Shown: positions 54,238 to 64,000 of the stretch, one piece after another
How the letters are laid out: each line of letters opens with the position of its first letter
Numbering within the stretch: the stretch's first letter is position 1
NCBI GenBank assembly: GCA_035578155.1
Contig: JAPWDM010000009.1
Coordinates: 6,298,001 to 6,362,000, forward strand
From: Brachynemurus nebulosus
Lineage: Eukaryota; Arthropoda; Insecta; Neuroptera; Myrmeleontidae
Length of the DNA: 64,000 bases
Reading direction: 5' to 3'
Position numbers and translations under genes: made by a program
Notes under the pieces: model-generated
Seen by the model: the letters and a program-made list of their open reading frames with translations, nothing else
What the model was told of the DNA's origin: nothing
The model's database searches: none

Positions 54238-54771
54238 TACACTGCCAATCGGATGTGGTACACACCTTCCTCGTACTCGTAAAAGACTTTAAAACAGTAT
54301 TCTATCAAATATATATACCGTGAAATTATATTTCCGCCCTAAAGTTCATAAAAATTTGTTGTAACTCAAAATACTTAAAGGCTAGATTATGAAATAATAG
54401 CAAAAATATTTTAGAAACTAACCCCCAAAATACTTTAAAAATTTGAGCGAAGTGGGACTAGCAGTACATAAGATATTGACATTTAATGGGATTTCATGGT
54501 AGCGCCGTAGATACTATTACTCCGATTTCGATTAAATTCATAGGGAACCATCTAAGAGCCAAACTGCATAATTTCTGAAAATTTCATTAAAAACAATTGA
54601 ATAGTTGAGAAATTATGCCACTTGGTGCAAACTGGCGACATACAAAATTGTTCAGGAAGCTCTAAAATATAAAATTTGCGTAAAAAATTTTATTTTGGAG
54701 GGAAATTTTTTTTTATTTTTCTAAAGTGATAACAATGTTTCCGTTAGTTTAGTAGTCTCGGAAGCAATACT
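54238..54771 (+). repeat. Repeat family R, further copy
   Basis: CACTGCCAATCGGATGTGGT to TTTAGTAGTCTCGGAAGCAA. It is very close to 47489-48195 but with a single CATGGTAGCG block and without the GACGGACAGACA segment. Confidence 0.62.
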
Positions 54772-55379
54772 CCCAAAAAATCTTATAAAAGTCTGAGGGT
54801 TTACTTGGAGGAATACTTTGAAGGTTATGTGTATTTAGGGAAAGGGTCCTCAAGTACAATAATTTTTCATTCCCTGTTACTTTATTTAATGATTCTGTTT
54901 CAGTTAAATAAAAAATATCAATATTCTCCTTCGCTCGTAAAAAATTACAATCAAAACAAGTTTTAAACATATAACCCTGATGTCAGCAGAGAAACAATAT
55001 ATACGCAACGCAGTAACGTAACGAAATACTCTATAGAGCAGTATTAAATTTGAACTTAATGAGAATTATAAATGTAAAATGGTGTTATTCAGTTTTAAGT
55101 ACTGACCGTAATTAATAGAATTACTCCTCTTTCATTATGCTATTACCTACTACGATGGTAAATACTGATAGTAGATTCTTATATGTATGTATGTGCATAG
55201 ATATATGTATATCTACTATGAGTTTATATACAGCCATTAAACAATGCTTAAAGATAATTGCCTTACTTTTGATTTAACGAATTTATGCAAATAGAGAGTT
55301 TCCATATGAATTACCAGAACATTTTCGATGTAAACAAAAACACAATTAGTATTGTTCAAAACAAAATTTCCCTAAACCG
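54772..55379. other. No recognisable feature
   Basis: AT-rich spacer with a TGTATGTATGTGCAT-type run near 55185. Confidence 0.5.
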
Positions 55380-55577
55380 CTACTCTCTTTTGTTCAAATA
55401 ATGCAAAATCATCAATGTTTCAACGATTTCAAAGATTTGTCCAGTTTGGCCTATATAGGAGGTGTTGCAATCGGTACAGGTTACATGGAGTGTTTCACAA
55501 AACCTTTCTTCAGTCACAACCCGATAAAATCTCGGATAATTTTGTGCGGACCCATCATATGAAATGTGGTTTTCCGA
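55380..55577 (-). pseudogene. Penelope-like retroelement fragment (start of GIY-YIG region)
   Basis: The minus strand is open for 65 codons and contains CTDCNTSYIGQTGQIFEIV, which matches the entry of the GIY-YIG endonuclease domain of Penelope-like elements (compare SYIGQTGRTFE at 58010-58336). Downstream of IGQTG the expected basic R..EH pattern is lost and a stop follows. It is therefore a decayed relic. The upstream part matches nothing I can name. Confidence 0.42.
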
Positions 55578-57244
55578 TCACTTAGTCTACCATGTAATTT
55601 AGATAATTTATCGACACTTTTTTAAGCATTAGCTAATTGTTTAAAAGCAGTTCTTTAATTTTAGACCGAATTTTCATAGCCTGGAATCATTTCCGTCATT
55701 AGTTGGAATAACATTTTGTGGTCGTGTTATAGGATTTGTCATTTTTCAATGATTTGATCGACCATATGTCCCCGTCAAGTTAGCCCAGCCATTCTCTTTC
55801 TTTCAGACAAAAAATTTGTCTCAAATTGTGATAGACTTGTGCTATCAGTAAATAAAAAAGCTAAATTTCAAAACATGCGATTTTTACCGCCAAAAACCTT
55901 TTCCATAAAGTTAACGCCGCCATTTTCATTTTTCTTTAAAGTAAAGATAAAAATTATAAACATTTTTGTAATTCGTTGTAATACTGTCGCGGACCAACGA
56001 CTGGGAAACACTGATCCAAACAATCTTAGAATTTAGGTAATTGTAACTTTTTACTCTAGTAACTTAGGTGAATGTTACGAATCAATAGGGTACTTGACTG
56101 AAGCTGAAAAATATTCTAAAAGCATTATTTTTTTATATCAGCTAAGTGATTTTTTGATTTTCGACAGATTCTATAAAAAATCATCAAAAAAAAGTAACCC
56201 TACAATTTTAAATGACAGAAAGGCGGGAAAAACACCTCACTATAGTGACGTCACAGTTTGAAGCAACTAAACGTCAATGTCAATATTTATAACCTCAAAA
56301 CTTTGATTATATTCATAAAATGTCAAAGTAAAAGCAAGTATTTATTTGAATTCTGGTCGATTATTATTACTATATACATAAGCTAATAGAAATATTCAAA
56401 AGAAAACACAATTTCACCTCACAGATGAAAATTATCAAAATCGACATATCTAGCTACAAAATGTTACGTCATTTTCAAGAAATGGCGCGTTTTCACTAAT
56501 TTAAATATTTGTTGAAAAATGGTGATTTTCAAAATAAAATTTCTAAATAATTATCAAATTTTTTTATGTTTTATCATTAAAACTGAACATATGTAATGAT
56601 AATGCATAGAATTATTTAACATTTGACACAAATTTTAAATACAGTCAAATACCGTATTTAGCGTTAAGTTCAGCTTAAAATTATCTATAAATAGGTTAAT
56701 GCTTGTCGTAACTTAAGTTGAACTTAGGTTTCATTTAAATCGCCTATGAATAGCGCACGAAAATTTTATGTGACTATAATTTCACAATAACTTTAATACC
56801 TCCATAGGTACCTACATCCATTTATTACATATATCATAAAATTTTGACAAATTACAAGCAAGTAGGTAATATCAAATCTTCGTTAACTGCGATTCAACGA
56901 CTACAATAGTCAGTTATGATACATAGATACAAATTTTTGACCTATTTCGTTTAACGATGATAAATGAAAAACATTTTCATCTGCTTTTCATCTGTTTTCA
57001 TCTCCAATCGTATGTTTTGTACATCAAACAAATGACTGTTCCACACAGTTAAATCAGCACAGATGTGCATTTTCTGCGTTTAATTTGTTAAAATTTTTAT
57101 TTATATTTAGTTTTTTTTTTGTCAAATATGGATAAAAAACATAATGGATTAGAAGCTTTCAAAAAAATTAATTTTGAAAATGTATTTAGTTTACTGGCGC
57201 CTCACAGTGTCTAGCTGTTGAATTTTATATTAAATTTTTTCATT
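55578..57244. other. 1.7 kb AT-rich DNA with no recognisable gene
   Basis: Frames are short. The region just right of the relic may hold more decayed Penelope sequence, but I cannot show it. Confidence 0.45.
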
Positions 57245-57403
57245 TTAAGGTATCATCACAGTGTGATCGGCCGAAAAATAGTCAATTTTCGAAATTTTTT
57301 TCGGATGGATAGGATGGGGGAATAGGGATGATTTTTTTTTACACTTAATACCACTCTTTAACAATACAAAAACATAATTATTATAACATGGGATCGTTGC
57401 TTT

Positions 57404-57483
57404 GTTACTTTTCACAACAAAATCGTAGAAAAAACACGAGTCGACTTTCGGCTTTTACACCATCATCAGGTGAAAAACATAAC
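57404..57483 (-). ncRNA. Hammerhead-ribozyme-like motif in the Penelope tail
   Basis: On the minus strand GTTTTTCAC is followed by the core CTGATGA, a short stem-II-like GG...GCC, then GAAA, and finally GTGAAAAGTAAC, which pairs back to form stem I (7 bp plus a bulge). The order CUGAUGA, stem II, GAAA, stem I closure is that of a type I hammerhead. Stem III is poor (a short UCGU/ACGA with mismatches near the core), so cleavage activity is doubtful. Confidence 0.42.
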
Positions 57484-58009
57484 TGAAAATTGTTCTTTTA
57501 GGCGAAAACTATTTATAACATAAATTGAAGTAAATAATGTATTGGTGGGGGATGTTAGAGATAGAGGCAGATATAATCACATCAAACAGATGTAAGGGGA
57601 ACTCCCAAGACCAATTTTTGATAAAACTAAAATTTTTTGTATTATTTGCAAAGGTACTTACAGGGAATTTTATTTTAAACCAGTGTAATATCCTTAAAAG
57701 TACTAGAGTACGTTGGGGAAAACCAGACACGTGAAACAGCGGTGAACGATAATTACAAGAAATAAAGAATAAAATATACAGGTATCGGTCTGTATTAATT
57801 TGTCAAGATAGAGACATGTATTGATTTGCACGAAAGGTTACACCCACCAGGTAGATGCTTTTGTTAAACTAAAAGGATTGTTAAATGATGTAAAATCAAA
57901 ATATTGCATAAAGACAATTTAAATATTAATTACCAGGAAACTATAACATTTTTAAAAATGGGTACCTATCAGCTAAACTATTCGAAAACAAAACGTGAGA
58001 TGCACCGTG

Positions 58010-58336
58010 TTATAAATTTAATAAAGGCGATTTGTTTAGATCAATTTGGTCATTTAAGATGACGTGGTTTGGGTCTTCGTTCAATTTATTGATTTCCAGG
58101 GCTTCCAAAATGTTGAGTTTGCGGCCTTTTTTACAAATATGTAATATTTTGGCTTGTTGATCGGGTTTTACCGAATGACCTATTTCTAGTAGATGTAAAC
58201 CAAAGTTGGAAATGTGTTTCTGGGTGGTAATATGTTCCCTATATCTGGTTTCGAACGTTCGACCAGTCTGACCTATGTAAGAAGCGTTACACTCCGAACA
58301 ATCTAGACGATAAACTCCACATTTCTTCTTTCTTAC
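58010..58336 (-). pseudogene. Penelope-like GIY-YIG endonuclease C-terminal segment
   Basis: 108 uninterrupted codons ending in TAA. It begins after an in-frame TAG at 58339. The segment shows the zinc-binding-like CSEC, then SYIGQTGRTFETRYREH, the GIY-YIG core with the conserved Arg and downstream His, then a Lys/Asn-rich C-terminus ending NKSPLLNL. Penelope-like elements use this Uri-type endonuclease to nick target DNA. The reverse transcriptase upstream is missing, so it cannot move on its own. The clean frame means the fragment is young or recently copied. Confidence 0.7.
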
Positions 58337-58898
58337 CTATCTAATATTAATTATTCATAATTATTATAATTTTTTGAAAAAAGTCTCTTTAAGAAGGGCG
58401 ATATTTGGTGCCCACGATTGCGGCCGCAGTTTTCATCTGAGAAAAAAAAATCAAATAGATTATCAATCTATAGGTAAGCCGGTATGCACCTATTGAGCTT
58501 TTTTTTGGAAATCTTCCTATTTTTCACACGGAAAACTGTAAAAAATTTTGTACTATTTATTCAAACCGCCACCATTTTTCCAAATTTCAGAAAAAAAAAA
58601 CTCCAAGGTACATAGCGACTTACCTACAGATTGATAATCTATTTGATTTTTTTTCTTCAGATAAAAACTGCGGTCGCAATCGTGGGCACAAAATATCGCC
58701 CTTTTTTAAAAACACTTTTTTCAAAAAATTATAATAATTATAAAAAATAAATAAAAATGAATAAAAAACAATATTTTTGTATTGTTAAATAGTGACGTAT
58801 TAATCGTAAAAAAATTTATCCCCATTCCCCCACCCTATCCATCCGAAAAAAATTTCGAAAATTGACTATTTTTCGGCCGATCACACTGTGATGGTACC

Positions 58899-59187
58899 TG
58901 AAATCAAAGAACTAGTTTTACTAGGAAGACTTGTAGTAAAACCGACAGTAATCCCAGTAATCGGGGCTGCCAATGCCAGAAAAATTTATATAACAACCGC
59001 AGTTTGTTAGAAATATCGGTGTCACTAAGAAAAAAAATGCCACGAACATTATGAGCCATTAAATATTAATTTTTTTAACACAAAGTGATGTTATGGCAAA
59101 GTAATATCAAAAAGAAAACAAAAAACTTCGATACCAGACAGTAAGTATTTTGTTTTAAAATTCAACAAACAAAAGAGTAAACAACTC
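58899..59187. other. Short spacer
   Basis: AT-rich sequence between the T2 element and element K. No feature seen. Confidence 0.5.
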
Positions 59188-59189
59188 TA

Positions 59190-60048
59190 AGGTAAAAGAC
59201 CCGGTAATTGACCCTGGCCCAGTTTCTGAACTTTTCAACTTTGTTATAAATTAATAAAAAAACTATATTTTAAATAAGAAAAAAAATAAATTCTTAATTT
59301 AAAGTAATCTATTCTGTGTCTAATGAACAGCAATTTAAAAAGTTTAGAATATATTAACTAAATAAAAAAAAATTTTTAAGTTTAAAATGTGTGTAAACAC
59401 TATTTTTTTGGTAGTTTCTTAACAGTTTATGTTACAAAGTACTCATTTTGATTTGTGCAATATTCATCATGTAAGTATGAAAACTTAATTAAAAATATAT
59501 GAGCAGGTTAATATTTGTTTAAAATTTATTTTAAAATATTTATAAAATACCTTAGAATGATTTTTATTATTGAAATATGAGGGTCAATTACTAGGCTCAC
59601 TTCTAAAGTGGTATGGCCCAGTTAAATTCTAACCAGTTTTTGTTAGTTATTTTGTTATTTATAGTTATCTTCGATTAGTTTTTGTTATTTTTCATAACGT
59701 ATTACATTAAACATTCATTTTTATCAATAAAAAATTATTTATAAATTAAATTTTAAAAAACTGTATTTTTAAATTTAAGGATCAGAAACTAGGCCACTGT
59801 CAGGGTCAGAAACTGTCACATGAGAAATTTTGAAGGTCAGAAACTGGGTCCTTTTTGTCAATTTTTAAAACATTAATTTAAATTATTAATTCAATTCAAA
59901 TAATTATTTTACTTGTATGGCTTTATTTTGAAAGCCATAAACTAGTTGATAAAATTATTAATTGTCTCTTAAGTTGAAACTTATATTTATTACTGTCGTT
60001 TAACCTCAGCCGTCACTCTTAAAAGGTCAGAAACTAGGCCCGTTACCT
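59190..60048. mobile_element. Element K, copy 2 (inverted, 859 bp)
   Basis: TA-AGGTAAAAGACCCGGTAATT at the left and GGCCCGTTACCT-TA at the right. It is the reverse complement of 12480-13338 with exactly the same length. GGTCAGAAACTAGGCC-type words lie near 59218, 59782, 59802, 59833 and 60025, with the related GGTAATTGACC at both 59203 and (inverted) 59582. No coding capacity. Confidence 0.72.
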
Positions 60049-62662
60049 TATTTATATTAAAATTATTTTCTATGAATACATGAAAACAAATTATGCCGGA
60101 AACTATTTGCATATTATCATATAGATGCAAGTTGTGTTTCCCCCGTAAACTTGGAGATAACATATTGGTTTTTTCCTATCGTTGACATGAATAAGAAATA
60201 TTGTAGAGAAGGAACGAAAATATTACATTCGTTCCAGAAACTGTAATTGCTGACTTTTTAAAACAAACGACAACACAAATTGCCTTTTTTTACTTCACTT
60301 ATTTTCGATTGACAGTTTTTTAATTGGCACTTGTTTTGTTTCAATCTTCAATTGTTTCAATTAAATTGATCATTCTTTTGTTTATTATTTATGTTTAATT
60401 AAAGTAAACAAAAAACGGCCATTTCAAAGGAATATAATTTAAAACTTTTCTGGATTCTTTTTGTAAAACACAAACCCCCTTCCGCTCGAATTCCAGTGGC
60501 GAAACCGTGTAAATTAAGTAATATAAAATATCTAATTTTTATTTAAAGTATTTTGATTCCTCACACAGACTTTGTCAAATGTTTATTCAACCCCGCGAGT
60601 TTGATTGTTTCGAAACGAAAGTGACGCAAATTCGTTCGAACAAAATAATATGAAAAGTAACGATCTTTCTAGAAAAAAATATCGTTCTACAGATATTTAG
60701 ATAATATAAAATTACAAGAAAATAATGAACTCTTGTTAAAAAAGAAAATAAAGTATTACATTTTTAAAATTTACCTTTCCGAGAATATGTTTTTCATAAT
60801 TGTACGTTTCCAAAATAACAAGAAAATTCATCAAGTGCATGTTACAATAGAACACACAATGAAATAAGGGTTCCTCAGAGTAGCGCTTTCGTACTTCATT
60901 TTTCTTTATTTGATAGCCCAAAACTTCGTATCGATTACTAAAATGAGCATTTATTTTCAAATTTCTTGGACGCACAGTTAAAAATCAGGTGGAGACAAAA
61001 AAAATATCACTTTGAACCTCGGAATTTGACGCTAACAGGGCTTAAAAATAAAAATGGTAAAAGAAATTTCAACTTCATATTAAAAATTCTTTCTAGAGAT
61101 GTGTGGAAGTCCAAACTTGTCAACTTTTCGATTTTTGACGACCGGACATGAAAATTTATTGTAAAGGTGGAGTTGTGGGGGTGAAAATCTTTTTTTGCAG
61201 GGTACCTCATTGTATGAAATACCGTTAGAGAAAGTTGAAGTTTTAATTAAAGTCCCTTTTACCATTTTTCATTCTTAAGCACTGTCTGCGAATTATTAAA
61301 CTTCAAAGTGGCGTGTATTTTATCCCCCCCTCCTTCCTTTGGAAAACCAACTACAAAAATTTATCACTTATTTATTACACGAGAGGATTGTCTAACGAAA
61401 ATTTGTTACCTAGCAATTTAACGAGAAGAGCTGTTAAATGTCAACTAACAAAAACGCCACAGCGTTAAATTGCTTTTAGGCAAGAAATTTGAGTTGTAGA
61501 AAACACAAATTTTGTTCAGAAAAAATATAAAACTCAAGTGTAATATGGTAAGACAATTTAACAAATAAAATTTCATATTATAATTTAATAAATTGTTACC
61601 ATGATTCTGAAATCAGTTAAATTTACCAATACGAATTTTTGTTTCGTGAAATGATCAATGAAATGTTTTGTACCATTTTTTTCGCTGTAAAAATCTGTCC
61701 TAACTTTTTTCCATGAACTTGATACACATGTGTTAAATTGTCTATGAGATAACTAAAATCTGACATCAGATAAGCAATAATCGAGAAATCGATTGAATTT
61801 CTAGGGTAACTCACGGTTGAAGTGAAATTGTTAACAATAATGCACAAAGTATAGGAAAATGTAAGCACCGAAGGCAGTTTTCAAAGATAGCGAAGTCTTT
61901 AAACAGAAAACAAACGTCAATTTGAAAACATCCGGAAATTCAAGAACACTTGCAACTCTATGTAAAGACGTAAAAGATACTTATATTTTTCTAGGAAATG
62001 TTTTCATTTAAATGCTACTTAAGATCGTATGGCTTATTTTAATACCAAGAAGAATTATCTACAAAATACGATTTTATGTAGGGACTATCCGATCGAAAAC
62101 CTGACGTTTTGCAAGCAAAAAAAAAAAAATTGGTTCTACTTACTTAAAAGTTTTTACTGAAAAATCTGGCATCTTCATATTATATTACGTAATTACGTAA
62201 ATATATATAATCTAGAAAAAGGACTTATCTGACAAAGTCCAGATAAAATATTTAACGCATCCATTAAACGTAATTCTTGAATTTATGTACATAAAAAAAA
62301 AATAATACTGTTATATGAAACCCTACTTTTTTTCTTACATACATCATATAATGAGTTCTTTCTTTTTTTCATTTTTTGTTCCGATGTTGTTTTTTTTCTA
62401 TTCAGAATTTTTCTCGACGTGCGTTACAAGAAAAAAAACAACAACGAAATGGAAAATTGGAGAATACACGTGATAAACGTTCATAGTAAACTTTTTTAAT
62501 ATAATGTAAAAATGCATGATATAATACCTCAAAAAAGATTTATATGTAAATATCTACGTTTTGAATAAGAATTTTTCAAATAAACTTGATAAAACTTTGT
62601 ACGAAATGATGTAAATTTTATACAGACATCCATTTTTTTGGCAATTTTTTTTTTAATAATGA

Positions 62663-62666
<4 letters not shown>
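60049..62666. other. 2.6 kb AT-rich DNA with one inverted repeat
   Basis: AAAAATGGTAAAAGAAATTT (about 61050) is inverted near 61265 (CCTTTTACCATTTTTC), possibly a small foldback element between about 61010 and 61280. Elsewhere there is no domain-bearing frame, tRNA or clear transposon end. Confidence 0.45.

Positions 62667-62715
<49 letters not shown>
62667..62715. repeat. (TA)n microsatellite
   Basis: About 49 bp of TA alternation directly upstream of a LINE reverse-transcriptase scrap. Confidence 0.93.
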
Positions 62716-62716
<1 letters not shown>

Positions 62717-62718
<2 letters not shown>

Positions 62719-62797
62719 CAAAATGAATCACGGTGTACCACAGGGAGATTGTTTAAGGCCACTGTTATTTATTCTTCTCGTAATTTTCGTCTGTTAA
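62717..62797 (+). pseudogene. Non-LTR (LINE) reverse transcriptase scrap
   Basis: The frame reads NHGVPQGDCLRPLLFILLV before a TAA stop at 62795. GVPQGS-LGPLLF is the hallmark motif of the reverse transcriptase palm in non-LTR retrotransposons. Only about 26 codons remain between the TA array and the stop, so this is a dead fragment. The clade cannot be named. Confidence 0.6.
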
Positions 62798-63707
62798 AAA
62801 TGACTAGCAATTTTTTTTTTTTAATTGAATTAGAAAATAAATTAACTTTTAATCCGTTTTTTCACTCTCTTGTCCCCGTTGACGAGACTGGCGAAAATTT
62901 AGTAAGTAACTAATCCCAAAAAGAACGAAAAAAAGAGATTAAACGTATAAATTGGTTCCTTCTTTTAAGGTTCCGGGTACGTCCCGGTTTGACTCTATTA
63001 AAATGTGGACACGTAAAAAATATCCACCCCATCATCCCCCAAGTATGCCCATCCCCCAATATTTTCTTAGCTTTATCTCTTTCATTGTTACAAAAGCGTA
63101 AATTTTAAATTTGTAGTTTGTTTTTAGAGAAGAATAGAAGATTGATTTGTTGCGAATACAAGAATTATTTAATTTTTTAACGATGATTCATGATCAATTG
63201 TATTTGAAACGGGGTATACGATGAAAAGGTTTACAAGGAATGAAAAAATTGTAGATACGTAGAATTTTTCTTTTTTCTTTTTTGGATTTTCACCAAATTA
63301 TAGGTACTTATCTAACATGATACTTTTATAACAATTCCCAAAAATAAAATGTGTTTTTACTCACGCCTTAAAGATATTAAGGGTATTGTGTCATTATTTT
63401 CGTAAAAAAATGTTCTCTTATTTTTTTTTAATCGTATAATAAACAGTCTGGTTATAAAGACACTTTCCTAAACTAACACAATGACTAGGTATGGAAGAAA
63501 ATTTTGATAGAAACTTACCACTTAACAAAAAATTACTTTAAACTTTTTGAACGTTCAAAATTTCCGAAACAAATCACCTCATTCGGGTCAAACACAAAGT
63601 GTCTATGAACATTCATTTTGTAAAATTTCGTTTTTTTTTTCCACAAAGTTTTTTTTTTTTTTGATAAAAAGTTAATAACAATTAAAAATTCACTTGAAAT
63701 TCAACAG
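62798..63707. other. No gene; one copy of the dispersed 35-bp repeat (63185-63219)
   Basis: ATTCATGATCAATTGTATTT followed by GAAACGGGGTATAC at 63185-63219. The remainder is AT-rich, with T-runs near 63630-63662 that could serve as a pyrimidine tract for the candidate exon. Confidence 0.5.
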
Positions 63708-63965
63708 GTATCATCCATCCATCCAGAACGATCTAAGAAATTTCGACTGAGAGAACAAGCAGCACGTACAATGTCCGTTCACATCGAATACACTTTCGAG
63801 GAGATTTCGTTACGTTGTAAACACGCGCTTGGAGTCGTTGAGGAAAGCCGATTCTACGGCCAACAGATCACTAGTGAGGCTAGTCAGTCAGTGAATAATA
63901 ACACGTTGCGTTGTCTATTATCAGTGCATGTCATGGATGTTGTCTTTCGATGTCGCGTCGAGCAG
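63708..63965 (+). CDS. Candidate host coding exon, phase 0 on both sides (function unknown)
   Basis: An acceptor (AAATTCAACAG) is followed by 86 open codons and a strong donor, GAGCAG|GTAGGT, at 63966. The exon is 258 nt and starts and ends on codon boundaries. GC and CpG content rise abruptly compared with the flanks, and Arg, Glu, Ser and His are used freely instead of the Asn/Ile/Lys bias around it. It includes SKKFRLREQAARTMSVHIEY and TFEEISLRCKHALGVVEE. An ATG at 63771 also starts in this frame, so it could be a first exon. I recognise no domain. It may belong to a gene running beyond the window. It could also be a CpG-rich untranslated exon. Confidence 0.45.
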
Positions 63966-64000
63966 GTAGGTAGGCATATTTTGAAAATCGCATGTTGGCG

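Larger units (their letters stand above)
57385..58340 (-). mobile_element. Penelope-like retroelement, 3' fragment
   Basis: On the minus strand this reads as the C-terminal endonuclease coding end (58336-58010) followed by a 620-bp non-coding tail that holds a hammerhead-like core (57483-57404). Penelope-like elements are known to carry a C-terminal GIY-YIG domain and hammerhead motifs in their terminal repeats, so both features belong together. The reverse transcriptase part is absent. It occupies the same region of family T2 that a Helentron-like copy occupies at 6495. Confidence 0.65.
57249..58898. mobile_element. TTAA-target TIR element (family T2), copy 2, carrying a Penelope-like segment
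   Basis: TTAA (57245-57248) on the left and TGAA on the right flank the element. The ends are GGTATCATCACAGTGTGATC and the complement of GGTACCATCACAGTGTGATC. Inverted similarity continues through GAAAAATAGTCAATTTTCGA to GATGGATAGGATGGGGGAAT, about 80 bp. 58350-58740 is a near-palindrome of the same AGATTGATAATCTATTTGAT units found in copy 1. Between the left TIR and the palindrome lies a foreign block of about 960 bp (57385-58340). No cut-and-paste transposase is present. Confidence 0.75.

Overview
This is a very AT-rich eukaryotic window. It is most likely from an arthropod, probably an insect. The evidence is the dense load of short DNA transposons, long (TA)n arrays, a Helitron ending of a type I recall from insect genomes, Penelope-like fragments, and an errantivirus-type Ty3/gypsy element. 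It has no bacterial operon logic, no rRNA and no CRISPR. Most of the sequence is a nested transposon landscape. I could not recognise any complete host protein gene. The host signals I can support are one tRNA gene with an intact Pol III promoter (2544-2616), a candidate coding exon at the right edge (63708-63965), and a weaker exon-like GC island (about 7852-7963).

The one large intact gene unit is a 7.3-kb LTR retrotransposon (35243-42568, minus strand). Its two 763-bp LTRs look identical by eye. It has a primer-binding-like site, gag, pol reached by an apparent -1 frameshift, a polypurine tract and no env. It sits inside a (TA)n array and looks like a recent insertion.

Left third (1-25 kb): a window-edge TTAA-target element, hAT MITEs, a relic transposase helix-turn-helix, the tRNA gene and a degraded partial copy of it, a 1.07-kb foldback element with a TA core, four pogo/Tigger-like MITEs with TA target sites, TTAA-target elements, Helentron-like elements (shared 5' end, TA-array core, 3' hairpin), a 160-bp minisatellite and a Helitron. 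Middle (25-43 kb): a second TTAA element, a 1.1-kb hAT, a PIF/Harbinger MITE, a Helentron-like copy, a 937-bp element full of an 11-bp motif, then the LTR retrotransposon. Right third (43-64 kb): hAT MITEs with 8-bp target duplications, hairpin repeats, more TTAA elements, two Penelope-like fragments (one with a GIY-YIG endonuclease segment and a hammerhead-like core), a second copy of an 859-bp motif-rich element, a LINE reverse-transcriptase scrap and the candidate exon.

Nesting gives relative ages: hAT inside a TTAA element, Helentron-like copies inside pogo-like and TTAA elements, and Penelope inside a TTAA element. Family assignments rest on ends, target duplications and motifs read by eye. 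No alignment or database search was run.
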